This document shows positions 8,486 to 16,854 of a DNA stretch of 64,000 nucleotides, piece after piece. Positions within the stretch are counted from its first letter, which is position 1, and every line of letters begins with the position of its first letter. The notes under the pieces are model-generated. The model saw nothing but the letters and a program-made list of their open reading frames with translations. It was not told the origin of the DNA and searched no databases. Made by a program: the position numbers and the translations under genes. The DNA is from Candidatus Zixiibacteriota bacterium (GTDB lineage: Bacteria > Zixibacteria > MSB-5A5 > GN15 > FEB-12): positions 231,260-295,259 of the forward strand of contig JBFLZR010000003.1 in the NCBI GenBank assembly GCA_040756055.1. The letters are read 5' to 3'.

Positions 8486-10027
8486 CTAAGCGTTACTGCC
8501 CACGGTTATCGAAGAGACCTTGGTGGTCGGCAGACCATCGGTTACCGGCGCCCACTGGCCGCCCTTGCCGCAGGTTCCGCCGCTTTGCTCGACCTCGAGG
8601 TCATTGGCCACCATCACCATCTTGGTGAGAACATCGGGCCCGTTACCAATCAGGTTGACATCCTTCACCGGGGTGGTGAGTTTGCCGTCCTCAATCATGT
8701 AGCCGGACTTGAGATAGAAAGTGAAATCTCCGGGGCCGATATTGACTTCACCGTTAGTGAACGATTCGGCATAAAGGCCTTTCTTGACACTGGCAATAAT
8801 CTCCTCTTTAGTGTGCGGACCGTTGAGCATGTAAGTGTTGGTCATGCGTGGGATGGGCATGTAGCGGAAGGATTGCCGGCGACCATTTCCGGTGGGTTTA
8901 ACGCCGTAGTGTTTGGCGCTGATATAGTCGTGGAGATAGGTTTCGAGTATTCCGTCTCTGACCAGGTACGTTTTGTGGGTGTCATTACCTTCGTCGTCGA
9001 TATTGATCGATCCGCGGTAGCTGGGGATGGTACCGTCATCGACTATCGAGACGAACGGTTGGGCGACCGGTTTGCCGATTTTGTCCGCGAAGATCGATTC
9101 GCCTTTGCGATTGTAGTCGGCTTCCATGCCATGTCCTATGGCTTCGTGAAGGAGGATGCCGGCTTTCCCGGGAGCGAGCACGACTTCCATTTCCCCTCCG
9201 GCCATTGGGACGGCCTGGAACAGGTCGATTGTACGTCGCACGGCTTCTTTGGCCAGAGTATCGATATTTTCCGGTGTATAGAGTTCGAGTCCGAAGCGAC
9301 CTCCGATCATGTGATAGTTTTCTTCGCGGCGGCCCTCCTGTTCGGCGATACACTGGGCGAAGGTGCGGGACATGGGGCGGTAATCGCAGACAATACGGCC
9401 ATCGGAGGTGGCCAGAAGGACATACTGGGTTCCGCTGGTAAACCAGATTTGGGAGTTCACGACGCGCGGATCGAGCGAGAGGACCTTGTCATTGATTTGT
9501 TGGAGCTTTGGTATAATCTCGTCGAAACCGACGTCTTCCCATGACTGCTCTACCGGGTAGAGGTCTTTGCTGTCGTGCAGTACCAGTTCTTTCGGGGGGG
9601 CATTCTTTGCCTGATTGGCGATGTTGGCGGCCGTTTTTGCGGCAAGCTTCATCGCCTCGGGCGTAATCTCCTCCGTGAAGGAATATCCGGTCTGGTCACC
9701 CTCCACGACTCTGATGCCGACGCCGAAATCCACGGTGGAATAAGCCCGGTTGACCAGATTGTCTTCGAGGCCGATGCTGTTGCTGATTGAGTGTTCGAAG
9801 AAGATATCGCAGTAGTCTCCGCCTTTCTCCAGGGCGGCAGCCATTACCTGCTTGATGATAGCCTCATCGACACCGAAGTGGGTGTAGTAGTCATTAAGAT
9901 TGAGGCTACCGGCGGGTGGGGTAGTGAGCGCCGCCAGCGGGTCTACCTTGAAGATAAAAGGCAGGCTTACGAGCGCTACTCCTTTTGCGCCTGTCTTTAC
10001 AAATTCTCGTCTGGTCATTGAGGCCAT
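8486..10027 (-). CDS. tldD: TldD metalloprotease with Tat signal peptide
   Basis: 513-residue TldD-family metalloprotease. The zinc-binding H-E-A-I-G-H motif is at 294-299 and a G-x-C motif near the C-terminus (about 484) is kept. Unlike E. coli TldD it begins with a twin-arginine signal, T-R-R-E-F-V-K (5-11), followed by a hydrophobic stretch (about 15-27), so export by the Tat system is predicted. GGAGG lies a few bases upstream of the ATG. It is the first gene of a tldD-pmbA pair. The unusual point is that only this subunit appears to carry an export signal. Confidence 0.9.
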   Translation of the reverse strand: MASMTRREFVKTGAKGVALVSLPFIFKVDPLAALTTPPAGSLNLNDYYTHFGVDEAIIKQVMAAALEKGGDYCDIFFEHSISNSIGLEDNLVNRAYSTVDFGVGIRVVEGDQTGYSFTEEITPEAMKLAAKTAANIANQAKNAPPKELVLHDSKDLYPVEQSWEDVGFDEIIPKLQQINDKVLSLDPRVVNSQIWFTSGTQYVLLATSDGRIVCDYRPMSRTFAQCIAEQEGRREENYHMIGGRFGLELYTPENIDTLAKEAVRRTIDLFQAVPMAGGEMEVVLAPGKAGILLHEAIGHGMEADYNRKGESIFADKIGKPVAQPFVSIVDDGTIPSYRGSINIDDEGNDTHKTYLVRDGILETYLHDYISAKHYGVKPTGNGRRQSFRYMPIPRMTNTYMLNGPHTKEEIIASVKKGLYAESFTNGEVNIGPGDFTFYLKSGYMIEDGKLTTPVKDVNLIGNGPDVLTKMVMVANDLEVEQSGGTCGKGGQWAPVTDGLPTTKVSSITVGSNA

Positions 10028-10256
10028 GACAGATTCCTCCGTTTATGATGTAATGGAAACATGTTTGAATTGGCTGGTCATCATGCGCGACTTACACTTG
10101 TATAACTACGTCTACGAAAAATGTGACAAAAGTTTTCTTTTTTTTGTGTAATGCGAGTTTTTTTTGAGTTGCGAGGGGGTTTTTACCGGAAGCGTTCGCA
10201 AGTCCGCACAAAGCGAGGTCATCAAACTGCCGGTTGGTCGGTCAGCGGAATGCGAA

Positions 10257-10287
10257 GCGAGGCAACAGACCGGGTCTGTTGCCTCGT
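10257..10287. other. 13-bp perfect hairpin downstream of OPT gene, no U-tract
   Basis: CGAGGCAACAGAC and GTCTGTTGCCTCG form a perfect 13-bp inverted repeat around a 3-base loop, starting 9 bases past the OPT stop codon. Neither strand has a T-run after it, so it is not a classical intrinsic terminator. It could protect the mRNA 3' end or act as a factor-assisted terminator. The rest of the 268-base gap up to tldD holds T-rich sequence and no gene. Confidence 0.55.
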
Positions 10288-10295
10288 CTGAGAGT

Positions 10296-12287
10296 TCAGC
10301 GGCGATTTACCCCTTTTTTTCCAAAGCCGCGCCAGGCCAGGTGGCCCAGGACGGCAGCTAAGCCGAAGAAACATATAAGCGAAAGCCAAGGGCCGAACCA
10401 TCCGGTGAGAGTCGCCATCATGCCGTCGTGATTATCATAGAAGGACTCATAAGCGCCCCAGGAGCCTATCATAAAGGCCACCGCGACGCCAATGAGAGCG
10501 TCGCCAGCTACCAGCCCCGAGGCAAACAGAACGCCATTTTCGTTTCTGGATTTGTAGAGGCCCTTATCGGACCATTTTTTGATTAACAAAGCTACCAGTC
10601 CGCCGGTCATAATCGGGGTGGATAAAGACAGCGGGAGATAAAGTCCAATCGCGAACGGCAGTGAGCCGACGCCGAGCAATTCGACAGCGAAAGCGATCAT
10701 GCCGCCAACGATGATCGGGAGCCACGGAAGGTTGGCGTTCATGACGCCTTTGACGACGGTGGCCATCACGTTGGCTTGCGGGGCAAGAAGGGGGGCTCTG
10801 GTAGAACCTTCGATCTGGACGAAGCCGAAAGCGTCGTTAAGGAAGTAGATCGTGAAGCCCATAGCGATAGCGGGGAAGAACAGGCCGATGAATTCGGTGA
10901 GCTGCTGTTTCCATGGGGTGGCTCCGAGGAGGTATCCGGTTTTGAGGTCCTGAGCTATGTCGCCAGACATACACACGGCTATACAAACGATAGTACCCAC
11001 CGACATGGCTGTAACCATACCCTTGACTCCGGAGACTCCGAAATAGACCAAAATAAGACAGGTTGCCAGGAGGGTAGCGATAGTCATTCCGGAGACGGGT
11101 GACGATGAAGAGCCGACTATACCGACAATTCTTGCGGCCACCACGACGAAAAAGAAGCCGAATAGTACGGCCATAGCCGACCCGAGCAAGTGGAGTTCGG
11201 TGCTTGGGAGAATCCAGATAGCTATAATGATGCCCACTACGGCCAGCAGAACCCACTTCATAGGCAGATCTATGTCGGTTCGCGGGGCGGTTTCGGCATC
11301 GGTCTTTTTCTTGCCGAGGAGTTGTCCAAATCCCTTGGAGAAGGAGGAGATGATGACCGGGAATGACTTGATTAGTGATACGAAGCCGCCAACGGCTACT
11401 GCTCCGACACCGAGGTATTTAATATAGAAATCACGAAGTTGCGATGAGTCCATGTCGCTGATGGGGATGTCGCCCGGAGTGATGATTATTCCCGGAATTT
11501 GCTGACCGATGAAGGCGATTAGCGGTCCGATTCCCAGGTATCCCAGGACCGCTCCGCTGAGCATAAGCGCGGAGATGCGGGGGCCGATTATGTAGCCTAC
11601 TCCCAGCAGGGCGGGGGTAGCGTCAACGCCGATAGTGCCGCCTTTGAGGACTCTTTGGAAGTCGTAGTTGACGGATTCGGACCAGGTTTTCAGCATGTTC
11701 ATCAGGATTTTGTAGAACGCTCCCAGACCGATACCCGTGAAAACGAGTTTAGCTTTGTTGCCGCCTTCGTCGCCCGCGACGATAATTTCGGCGCAGGCGG
11801 TGCCTTCAGGAAAAGCCAGACGTTCGTGTTCGCGTTCAACCAGGTATTTACGCAGGGGGATCATCAGCAGAATGCCCAGGGCTCCCCCGAGCATAGACAG
11901 CCAGAAGATCTGCATTTTGGAGACTTCGTGAAAATACCCGGCCGCAGCCAGGGCCTGATCTGCCGACCAGATGAAGAATGCCGGAATGGTGAAGATGATG
12001 CCGGCAGCCAGAGACTCGCCCGCCGAGCCGATTGTCTGGACAATGTTGTTTTCAAGCACGGTGACCTTTTTGAAAAGGAGTCGGAGCACCGCCATAGAGA
12101 TAACGGCAGCCGGGATAGAGGCGGAGACGGTCATTCCGAATTTGAGTCCGAGGTAGGCATTGGCCACGCCAAAGACTACCGAAATAATGGACCCCAGAAT
12201 CACCGCTTTCCAGGTCACTTCGGCAACGGACTGCTCCGCGCCGATAAAGGGCTTGAAGTTTTGCTGATTATTTTCGGTGTTGGACAC
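10296..12287 (-). CDS. OPT family oligopeptide transporter
   Basis: 663-residue polytopic protein of the oligopeptide transporter (OPT) superfamily, with about 14-16 hydrophobic segments. Typical OPT features are the early N-A-Y-L-G-L-K-F-G block (about 45-53) and the conserved G-A-S-I/S-A-S-I-P-A-A-V segment that follows. Characterised bacterial and eukaryotic members import peptides or metal chelates by proton symport; the substrate here is unknown. It starts at GTG with GGAGG just upstream. It is upstream of tldD-pmbA on the same strand with a 268-base gap, so peptide import and intracellular proteolysis may be linked, although this is only positional. Confidence 0.88.
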   Translation of the reverse strand: MSNTENNQQNFKPFIGAEQSVAEVTWKAVILGSIISVVFGVANAYLGLKFGMTVSASIPAAVISMAVLRLLFKKVTVLENNIVQTIGSAGESLAAGIIFTIPAFFIWSADQALAAAGYFHEVSKMQIFWLSMLGGALGILLMIPLRKYLVEREHERLAFPEGTACAEIIVAGDEGGNKAKLVFTGIGLGAFYKILMNMLKTWSESVNYDFQRVLKGGTIGVDATPALLGVGYIIGPRISALMLSGAVLGYLGIGPLIAFIGQQIPGIIITPGDIPISDMDSSQLRDFYIKYLGVGAVAVGGFVSLIKSFPVIISSFSKGFGQLLGKKKTDAETAPRTDIDLPMKWVLLAVVGIIIAIWILPSTELHLLGSAMAVLFGFFFVVVAARIVGIVGSSSSPVSGMTIATLLATCLILVYFGVSGVKGMVTAMSVGTIVCIAVCMSGDIAQDLKTGYLLGATPWKQQLTEFIGLFFPAIAMGFTIYFLNDAFGFVQIEGSTRAPLLAPQANVMATVVKGVMNANLPWLPIIVGGMIAFAVELLGVGSLPFAIGLYLPLSLSTPIMTGGLVALLIKKWSDKGLYKSRNENGVLFASGLVAGDALIGVAVAFMIGSWGAYESFYDNHDGMMATLTGWFGPWLSLICFFGLAAVLGHLAWRGFGKKGVNRR

Positions 12288-12822
12288 TTATCCTCCGGTA
12301 GGTGTGGAATGGAACTAAAATTTCTTAAAAAAAACGGATAGAGTCCGCTAAGTGTCAAGCATTTAGTTAGGTCAGAGTGTCGTAGCGGAGGACATTTTGG
12401 TCAATTCGTGTGTTTATACGAACGGGGCGAAATGGGGGTCTGAAGGGGCACTTTTGGCGGAAAATCCATTTTTTTTGTCTTTTTGGATTAAAAAAGGGGA
12501 ACCCGGCGTGCGTCGATTTAGTAGAAGCCATGAGAGGATTTCGTGGCAATTCATCTTTGAGTACGCCCTAACTTGTTAAAAAATCGACCATTTCATCGTT
12601 ATAAGCACTTGGTAAACAAGAAAACGCCTTGACAAAATTGCGGTTATGGTATATTTTCCGGGTAAGGTACTGACCGATTTACAATTTAGGTACTACACCG
12701 CCTTGGACTTACAGTTGAATAATAGTTCGTATTACACATCTAACAGCTGGCGTGGTCGAGGAATATACTTGATCAGAGTCAGCAGCAACTTAATCAACCC
12801 TTAATTGTTAGGGAGGTGAACC
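12288..12822. other. Intergenic region with promoter and long 5' leader
   Basis: 535 bases between the divergent OPT and sorting-domain genes. No convincing gene is visible. The right half contains a promoter (12629-12657) and about 160 bases of untranslated leader ending in GGGAGGTGA. The left half is AT-rich and presumably holds the OPT promoter, which I could not pinpoint. Confidence 0.6.
12629..12657 (+). promoter_or_regulatory. Sigma-70-like promoter of the sorting-domain gene
   Basis: A consensus TTGACA is followed after 17 bases by TATTTT; an alternative TATATT lies at 15 bases. It is the only good match in the gap and implies a ~160-base leader. Confidence 0.55.
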
Positions 12823-13617
12823 TTGACAAAACGTTTACAACCAATCCTAGTTGTCGCCATGGTTCTGTTGGTTCCCGCACTAGTGTTTGCTGGCACCAAT
12901 AACTTTGGGGTAGCTAAGACTGCCTATCAGAACGGCAGCCTGGTTGTGGAGTTGGTAGTGTCCAATGCTCACCCGCTGGCAGGGCTTGATATTCCTCTTC
13001 GTTACTCCGAAGGCGTAACGTTGGAGAAGGTCACATTTGAAGGTACCCGTGTATCTTATTTTGACTTCAAGTCTGCCTACATCAACACGCAGGATCGTAC
13101 CGTTCTCATCGGGTTACTGCCTCAGCTGAGCCCGGTTGCGAAACCCGATCTCGCGGTTGGTGAGGGTGCCATCTGTCAGCTGCACTTCCGGGTGGACGAT
13201 GAGTCGGTTTCCGAGGTAACTATTGAAGCTATAGCGACCAAGGATCCGAATCACGTGCTGACCTACATCTACCATGATGGTGATGTCCCTCGCGGTCTTT
13301 ACCCTGAGTTCAACAGTGTTACTGTTTCGCTCAGCAATCCCGGCGAACTGCCGCAGGCGTACGCCCTTCGCCAGAATTTCCCGAATCCGTTCAACCCCAC
13401 CACCGATATCTGCTTCGATCTTCCGAAAGCCGGTAAGGTGAATCTGACTGTTTACAACGTACTCGGTCAGAAGGTTGCTACCCTGGTTGACGGTGATCTG
13501 GAAGCTGGAAACCATACCATCACCTGGGATGCTTCGCAGCAGGCCAGTGGTGTATACTTCTATCGTATAGAGGCCGGTGAGTTCTCAAAGACGATGAAGT
13601 CAATGTTGTTGAAGTAA
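12823..13617 (+). CDS. Secreted protein with cohesin-like domain and T9SS/FlgD-like C-terminal domain
   Basis: 264 residues. A Sec signal peptide (about 1-23, ending V-F-A) is followed by a beta-sandwich of cohesin-like character (about 25-170). The ~85-residue C-terminal module has the markers N-F-P-N-P-F-N-P-T-T, Y-N-V-L-G-Q-K-V and S-G-V-Y-F-Y-R, ending in K-S-M-L-L-K. This module is the type A sorting/FlgD-Ig domain typical of FCB-group exported proteins, so secretion or surface attachment through a type IX-like route is likely. Start is TTG, fixed by GGGAGGTGA seven bases upstream. It is a single-gene unit with its own promoter and terminator. The ligand is unknown. Confidence 0.85.
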   Translation: MTKRLQPILVVAMVLLVPALVFAGTNNFGVAKTAYQNGSLVVELVVSNAHPLAGLDIPLRYSEGVTLEKVTFEGTRVSYFDFKSAYINTQDRTVLIGLLPQLSPVAKPDLAVGEGAICQLHFRVDDESVSEVTIEAIATKDPNHVLTYIYHDGDVPRGLYPEFNSVTVSLSNPGELPQAYALRQNFPNPFNPTTDICFDLPKAGKVNLTVYNVLGQKVATLVDGDLEAGNHTITWDASQQASGVYFYRIEAGEFSKTMKSMLLK

Positions 13618-13682
13618 GAAAGTACTTTTGGGCTTTGGAGACTTGAAGTAAGAAAATTGTTCAGTTAAATAAATTCGCCAAT

Positions 13683-13716
13683 AGCCCTTTCCCCTTACGG
13701 GGAAAGGGCTTTTTTT
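13683..13716 (+). terminator. Strong Rho-independent terminator
   Basis: A perfect 12-bp stem (AGCCCTTTCCCC with GGGGAAAGGGCT), a 4-base loop TTAC and seven consecutive T residues. It ends the sorting-domain gene transcript and separates it from the RNA locus that follows. Confidence 0.92.
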
Positions 13717-13812
13717 ATGCGTAAGCCCAATATCTGCGTCTGGTGTGGCACAGGAACTGCGTTTTTGACGTCAGGTGGGAAAACGCGCAATTCGGGCGCG
13801 CAATTTAGCGCA

Positions 13813-13841
13813 TTGACAGTCAAAGGCTTACGACGTATGAT
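13813..13841 (+). promoter_or_regulatory. Near-consensus sigma-70 promoter of candidate ncRNA
   Basis: TTGACA, a 17-base spacer and TATGAT: 11 of 12 consensus positions at optimal spacing, among the best promoter matches in the window. The predicted start is near 13847. No open reading frame with a ribosome site follows, which suggests that it drives a functional RNA. Confidence 0.8.
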
Positions 13842-13846
13842 GGTCG

Positions 13847-14007
13847 ACTGGCACAATATTTGTTAAGTATTCAGGCAGACACCGGGGTGTTGAAAGACCC
13901 AAAAGTCTGGAGACATCTACATCAGCTTTCTTGGCGGTTGAGCTGATGAAGAAAACCCCGGATGGTGAGGAGAGAGAAGGTCTCAGCGTAAAAGTTGGGA
14001 CCTTTTT
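13847..14007 (+). ncRNA. Candidate structured non-coding RNA of ~160 nt
   Basis: An RNA of about 160 nt is predicted from the promoter at 13813-13841 to the T-run at 14003-14007. Visible helices are a long-range closing stem (CCGGGGT at 13882-13888 with ACCCCGG at 13955-13961, extendable with CACC/GGTG around a bulge), a small hairpin (AGAC/GTCT, 13895-13908) and a perfect 8-bp hairpin (CATCAGCT/AGCTGATG, 13920-13948). The terminator stem forms the 3' end. The size fits 6S RNA or a regulatory RNA. I could not match it to 6S, SRP, RNase P, tmRNA or a riboswitch class I know. A 22-codon frame at 13946 has no ribosome site and runs past the terminator. Confidence 0.6.
13978..14007 (+). terminator. 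Terminator of candidate ncRNA
   Basis: AGGTCTCA pairs with TGGGACCT (8 bp, one G-U), with a 10-base loop and five T residues after it. The GAGAGA just upstream could compete for TCTC in the left arm, so an alternative fold is possible. Confidence 0.7.
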
Positions 14008-14034
14008 CCATTGATCATTTATCCCTGGTTATCA

Positions 14035-15060
14035 TTACCTGATAACGATCAAGCTAACGTCTTCGTCATCGGCGGGCGCCACAGATATCTTTCTCGATGA
14101 TAAATCGTTCAGCACAGATACCTCGACTGAGACTTCTTTCCTGGCCGATGTGTACCGGGCGGTGATCATGGCCGCTTTGCGCAGGTTTTCCTCGGAGGCG
14201 TTACCGATAAGCAGCGCGACGGGCGAGCCGATATTGAGCGCTTCCAGATGAACATGGTGAGGGCGTTTGAGGGCCATCAGTCTGTTGTTGTCACTCTCGT
14301 TTCGTCCGACTACGAGTTTGGTGTCAGTATCGAGTCGGAAATGCCGTCCCACTCTGAGCAGGTTGAGGTCGTCGAAGGTCAGCTTTTCGCTGTGGGCGAG
14401 AAGGTCGCGGAGCCGGTTGGAGTAGCCGGCATCGGTCAACAGACAACCGGCAGCGGGTGATGGGTAATCATCGAGTCCGTAGTTATCGGCCAATTGGAGT
14501 TGACGTTTTCTACTGCGTCCGCTGATAGCCTCGAGCTTTTCTCGGTCAACGATACCATTCAGTTCGGCCTCGGTGGGCGGCAGTAATTTTGCCGAGAGTG
14601 GCCGTAGCAGCTTTCCTTTGAGGCCGGATTGTTTCTCTGTCAGGTTCAGTTTGTTGCGAACTTGAGACATCGGTCGTTGTCCAAGGACCTCACCGGTGAC
14701 TACGAAATCGGCTCCGGCCACTTCCATGAATTGACGGGCTTCGGTGAGCATCAGAATACGGCAGTCGGTGCACGGATTCATGTTTTTTCCGCGTCCGTAG
14801 CGCGGGTTTTCGACGATGTCGATGAATTTTTGCCCGAGGTGCATCAGTTTGACATCGAAACCGTACTTTTCGGCGGTCGGGTACGGGTCCGAGCCGCACG
14901 ATGAGCGGTCCCCAATATCGCAGCCAAAGTGAGTCATGAAGGTCAGGGCGGTAACTTTGATATTCTGGTCAAGCATTAGCAGGACTGCCAGGGCGGAATC
15001 GAGTCCTCCGGAGAAAAGCGCTATGGCATGGCCGCGATGGGGTTGTGTTTCTATAATCAC
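14035..15060 (-). CDS. ThiI/MnmA-like PP-loop protein with NFACT-R-like C-terminus
   Basis: 341 residues. The N-terminal PP-loop ATP-pyrophosphatase domain has S-G-G-L-D-S at 17-22. Cysteines are placed as in tRNA thiolation enzymes: C97/C100 in N-P-C-T-D-C and C206 in S-P-A-A-G-C. The C-terminal third resembles the RNA-binding NFACT-R type domain that is found fused to ThiI-like enzymes in several phyla. A role in tRNA sulfur modification is likely, but the modified position is not readable from sequence. Start is GTG with AGGGG eight bases upstream. It is transcribed alone and converges on the ncRNA locus. Confidence 0.75.
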   Translation of the reverse strand: MIIETQPHRGHAIALFSGGLDSALAVLLMLDQNIKVTALTFMTHFGCDIGDRSSCGSDPYPTAEKYGFDVKLMHLGQKFIDIVENPRYGRGKNMNPCTDCRILMLTEARQFMEVAGADFVVTGEVLGQRPMSQVRNKLNLTEKQSGLKGKLLRPLSAKLLPPTEAELNGIVDREKLEAISGRSRKRQLQLADNYGLDDYPSPAAGCLLTDAGYSNRLRDLLAHSEKLTFDDLNLLRVGRHFRLDTDTKLVVGRNESDNNRLMALKRPHHVHLEALNIGSPVALLIGNASEENLRKAAMITARYTSARKEVSVEVSVLNDLSSRKISVAPADDEDVSLIVIR

Positions 15061-15197
15061 TGTCTGATGCCCCTGTGTCGGTTAAATTCTTGTTAAGCTT
15101 TAATATAACGACAAATTTAGACCTTGTCTTTGACTAAATATGAATTATTTTAGGTTTTCCGCGGTGGCTTGACCGACTGATTGCGTGAATGCAGTAA

Positions 15198-15998
15198 GTG
15201 AAAGTAGCGATGATATTTATAAGATTGATAAACGACTGGCTACAGCATTTTGCATACGAGTGTCAGAGCATCTTCTTTTTCTCGCTTAAGATGCTCAAGG
15301 GTCTCTTTGTCAGACCGGTCTATCATATGGAGATTCGCGAGCAGATGTACCTGATCGGTATCGGTTCGCTTTATCTGGTGGTTCTGACGGGGATATTCGC
15401 GGGGCAGGGATTTGCGCTGGCGTTTTCGGTCGAACTGGCTGACTTCGGCGCCAAGAATTACCTGGGCAGGATAATGTCTATTGCTATTGTTCGTGAACTG
15501 GGGCCGGTTCTGACGGGGCTTATGATCGCGGCGAGAGTAGCGGCCGGTATCACGGCCGAGATAGGGGCGATGAAATCATCCAATCAGCTCGACGCCATGA
15601 CAGCTTTTGGGATAGACCCTATCAAGAAACTCGCGGTACCCCGGATGATCGCTCTGTTTTTCATGGTACCGGCTCTGACAATCGTTTGCGACCTGATCGC
15701 GATAGTCGGAGGCTGGATGATTGCGGTTTTGATTTCACACGTTACTTCTACCATGTACTGGTCGGCGGTCAAGGAACGGCTGATTTTCGGCAACATTTTT
15801 ATCGGCCTGTTCAAGCCGGTTATGTACTCTTTGGTGATAGCCTTCGTTTCGTGTTATAAGGGATTTACATCGGAAGGCGGCACGAAAGGGGTTGGCCGGG
15901 CCACCACCGAATCGGTAGTGCTGTCATCGATTACCATACTGGTCGTGAACTTTTTCATCACCAAAGTCGTTTTCTCGCTTATCAAGGGATATTTATGA
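15198..15998 (+). CDS. mlaE: MlaE family ABC transporter permease
   Basis: 266-residue permease of the MlaE/YrbE family, the membrane subunit of MCE-type phospholipid transporters. Five to six hydrophobic helices are visible, and the family signature R-E-L-G-P-V-L-T-G-L (about 98-107), followed by an A-E-I-G-A-M motif, is intact. It probably works with the ATPase and MCE protein encoded next to it to move lipids between inner and outer membranes. Start is GTG; the N-terminal ~30 residues before the first family-conserved block are variable. Its stop overlaps the ATPase start by 4 bases. Confidence 0.9.
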   Translation: MKVAMIFIRLINDWLQHFAYECQSIFFFSLKMLKGLFVRPVYHMEIREQMYLIGIGSLYLVVLTGIFAGQGFALAFSVELADFGAKNYLGRIMSIAIVRELGPVLTGLMIAARVAAGITAEIGAMKSSNQLDAMTAFGIDPIKKLAVPRMIALFFMVPALTIVCDLIAIVGGWMIAVLISHVTSTMYWSAVKERLIFGNIFIGLFKPVMYSLVIAFVSCYKGFTSEGGTKGVGRATTESVVLSSITILVVNFFITKVVFSLIKGYL

Positions 15999-16771
15999 TC
16001 GAGTTTCGAAACGTAGATTTCTCGTACGACACAAAGCCGATTTTGAAGAACGTGTCATTTACGGTCGGCCAGTCGGAAGCGGTGGTAATCATGGGACCAT
16101 CGGGTTCCGGAAAGTCCACCGTTCTGCGGCTCATTCTGGGATTGGAGTGTCCGCAGCATGGAGAGATTCTCGTTGATGGTCAGAATATTTGCCTGATGAA
16201 GGAAAAGCAGAAGCAGGAGATTCGCAAGAAGATAGGGATGGTTTTTCAGGACGGAGCGCTTTTTGATTCTCTGTCGGTGTGGGAGAATGTGGGGTATTAT
16301 TTGCTGGAGCACACCACTCTGCCTGTTGATGAGATAGGCCAGCGAGCAATGGAGATGTTGGGTTTTGTGGGGTTGGACGCGGAAGAGATAATGAACAAGT
16401 TGCCCGAGCATCTTTCGGGCGGTATGCAGCGCCGGGTGGCCATAGGACGGGCCCTTTTATCGACAGATCCACGGGTCATGCTTTATGATGAGCCCACCAC
16501 CGGACTTGACCCGCAGTCAACCGAGAATGTGATAGCTCTCATCAACAAGCTTCACGACGAAAAGTCGTTGTCGACGGTCGTCGTGACTCACCAGATTGCC
16601 GATGCTCTGGCTATTGCCGACAAGTTTGTGGTTATCGTTAATGGCGAAGTTGTTTTTATAGGCACTCTTGACCAGTTGCGCTTGAGCGACAATGAGAAAG
16701 TGCGGGCGTTTCTGGAGCCGTTCAGGCAATCGGTGATGCAGGTGGCGGAAAGAAAATTCGTGGATATCTAA
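15995..16771 (+). CDS. mlaF: MlaF family ABC transporter ATP-binding protein
   Basis: 258-residue ABC ATPase. Walker A is G-P-S-G-S-G-K-S-T (34-42), the signature is L-S-G-G-M-Q-R-R, and Walker B is V-M-L-Y-D-E-P-T-T-G-L-D-P. An H-loop histidine follows in V-V-T-H-Q. Placement between mlaE and mlaD, with ATGA overlap to mlaE, identifies it as the energising subunit of an MCE phospholipid transporter. The MlaE-MlaF-MlaD trio is kept, but no mlaB or mlaC homologue follows. Confidence 0.9.
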   Translation: MIEFRNVDFSYDTKPILKNVSFTVGQSEAVVIMGPSGSGKSTVLRLILGLECPQHGEILVDGQNICLMKEKQKQEIRKKIGMVFQDGALFDSLSVWENVGYYLLEHTTLPVDEIGQRAMEMLGFVGLDAEEIMNKLPEHLSGGMQRRVAIGRALLSTDPRVMLYDEPTTGLDPQSTENVIALINKLHDEKSLSTVVVTHQIADALAIADKFVVIVNGEVVFIGTLDQLRLSDNEKVRAFLEPFRQSVMQVAERKFVDI

Positions 16772-16854
16772 AATACATGCTATCGATATGAGATAAGCGG
16801 CACGCCCGCCGGGTGTGTGGTTCAACAGAGGCTGGAGCAGAAAAGGTTTGAGAT

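Larger units (their letters stand above)
13618..14034. other. Intergenic region: terminator plus stand-alone RNA locus
   Basis: 417 bases without a convincing protein gene. It holds the terminator of the upstream gene (13683-13716), then an isolated promoter (13813-13841), a structured transcribed region and a second terminator (13978-14007). The next gene is on the opposite strand, so this unit cannot be its leader. Confidence 0.7.

Noticed and set aside
8585-9544. 319-codon open frame on the plus strand opposite tldD
   Set aside because: It is antisense to a clear TldD gene with intact motifs; the long frame comes from codon bias of the true strand and has no family resemblance or ribosome site.
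10257-10287. 13-bp hairpin as a classical terminator of the OPT gene
   Set aside because: Neither strand shows a T-run after the stem; it is kept only as an unexplained hairpin.
13946-14014. 22-codon frame inside the candidate ncRNA
   Set aside because: No Shine-Dalgarno, and the frame runs through the terminator stem and T-run, so it would not be fully transcribed.
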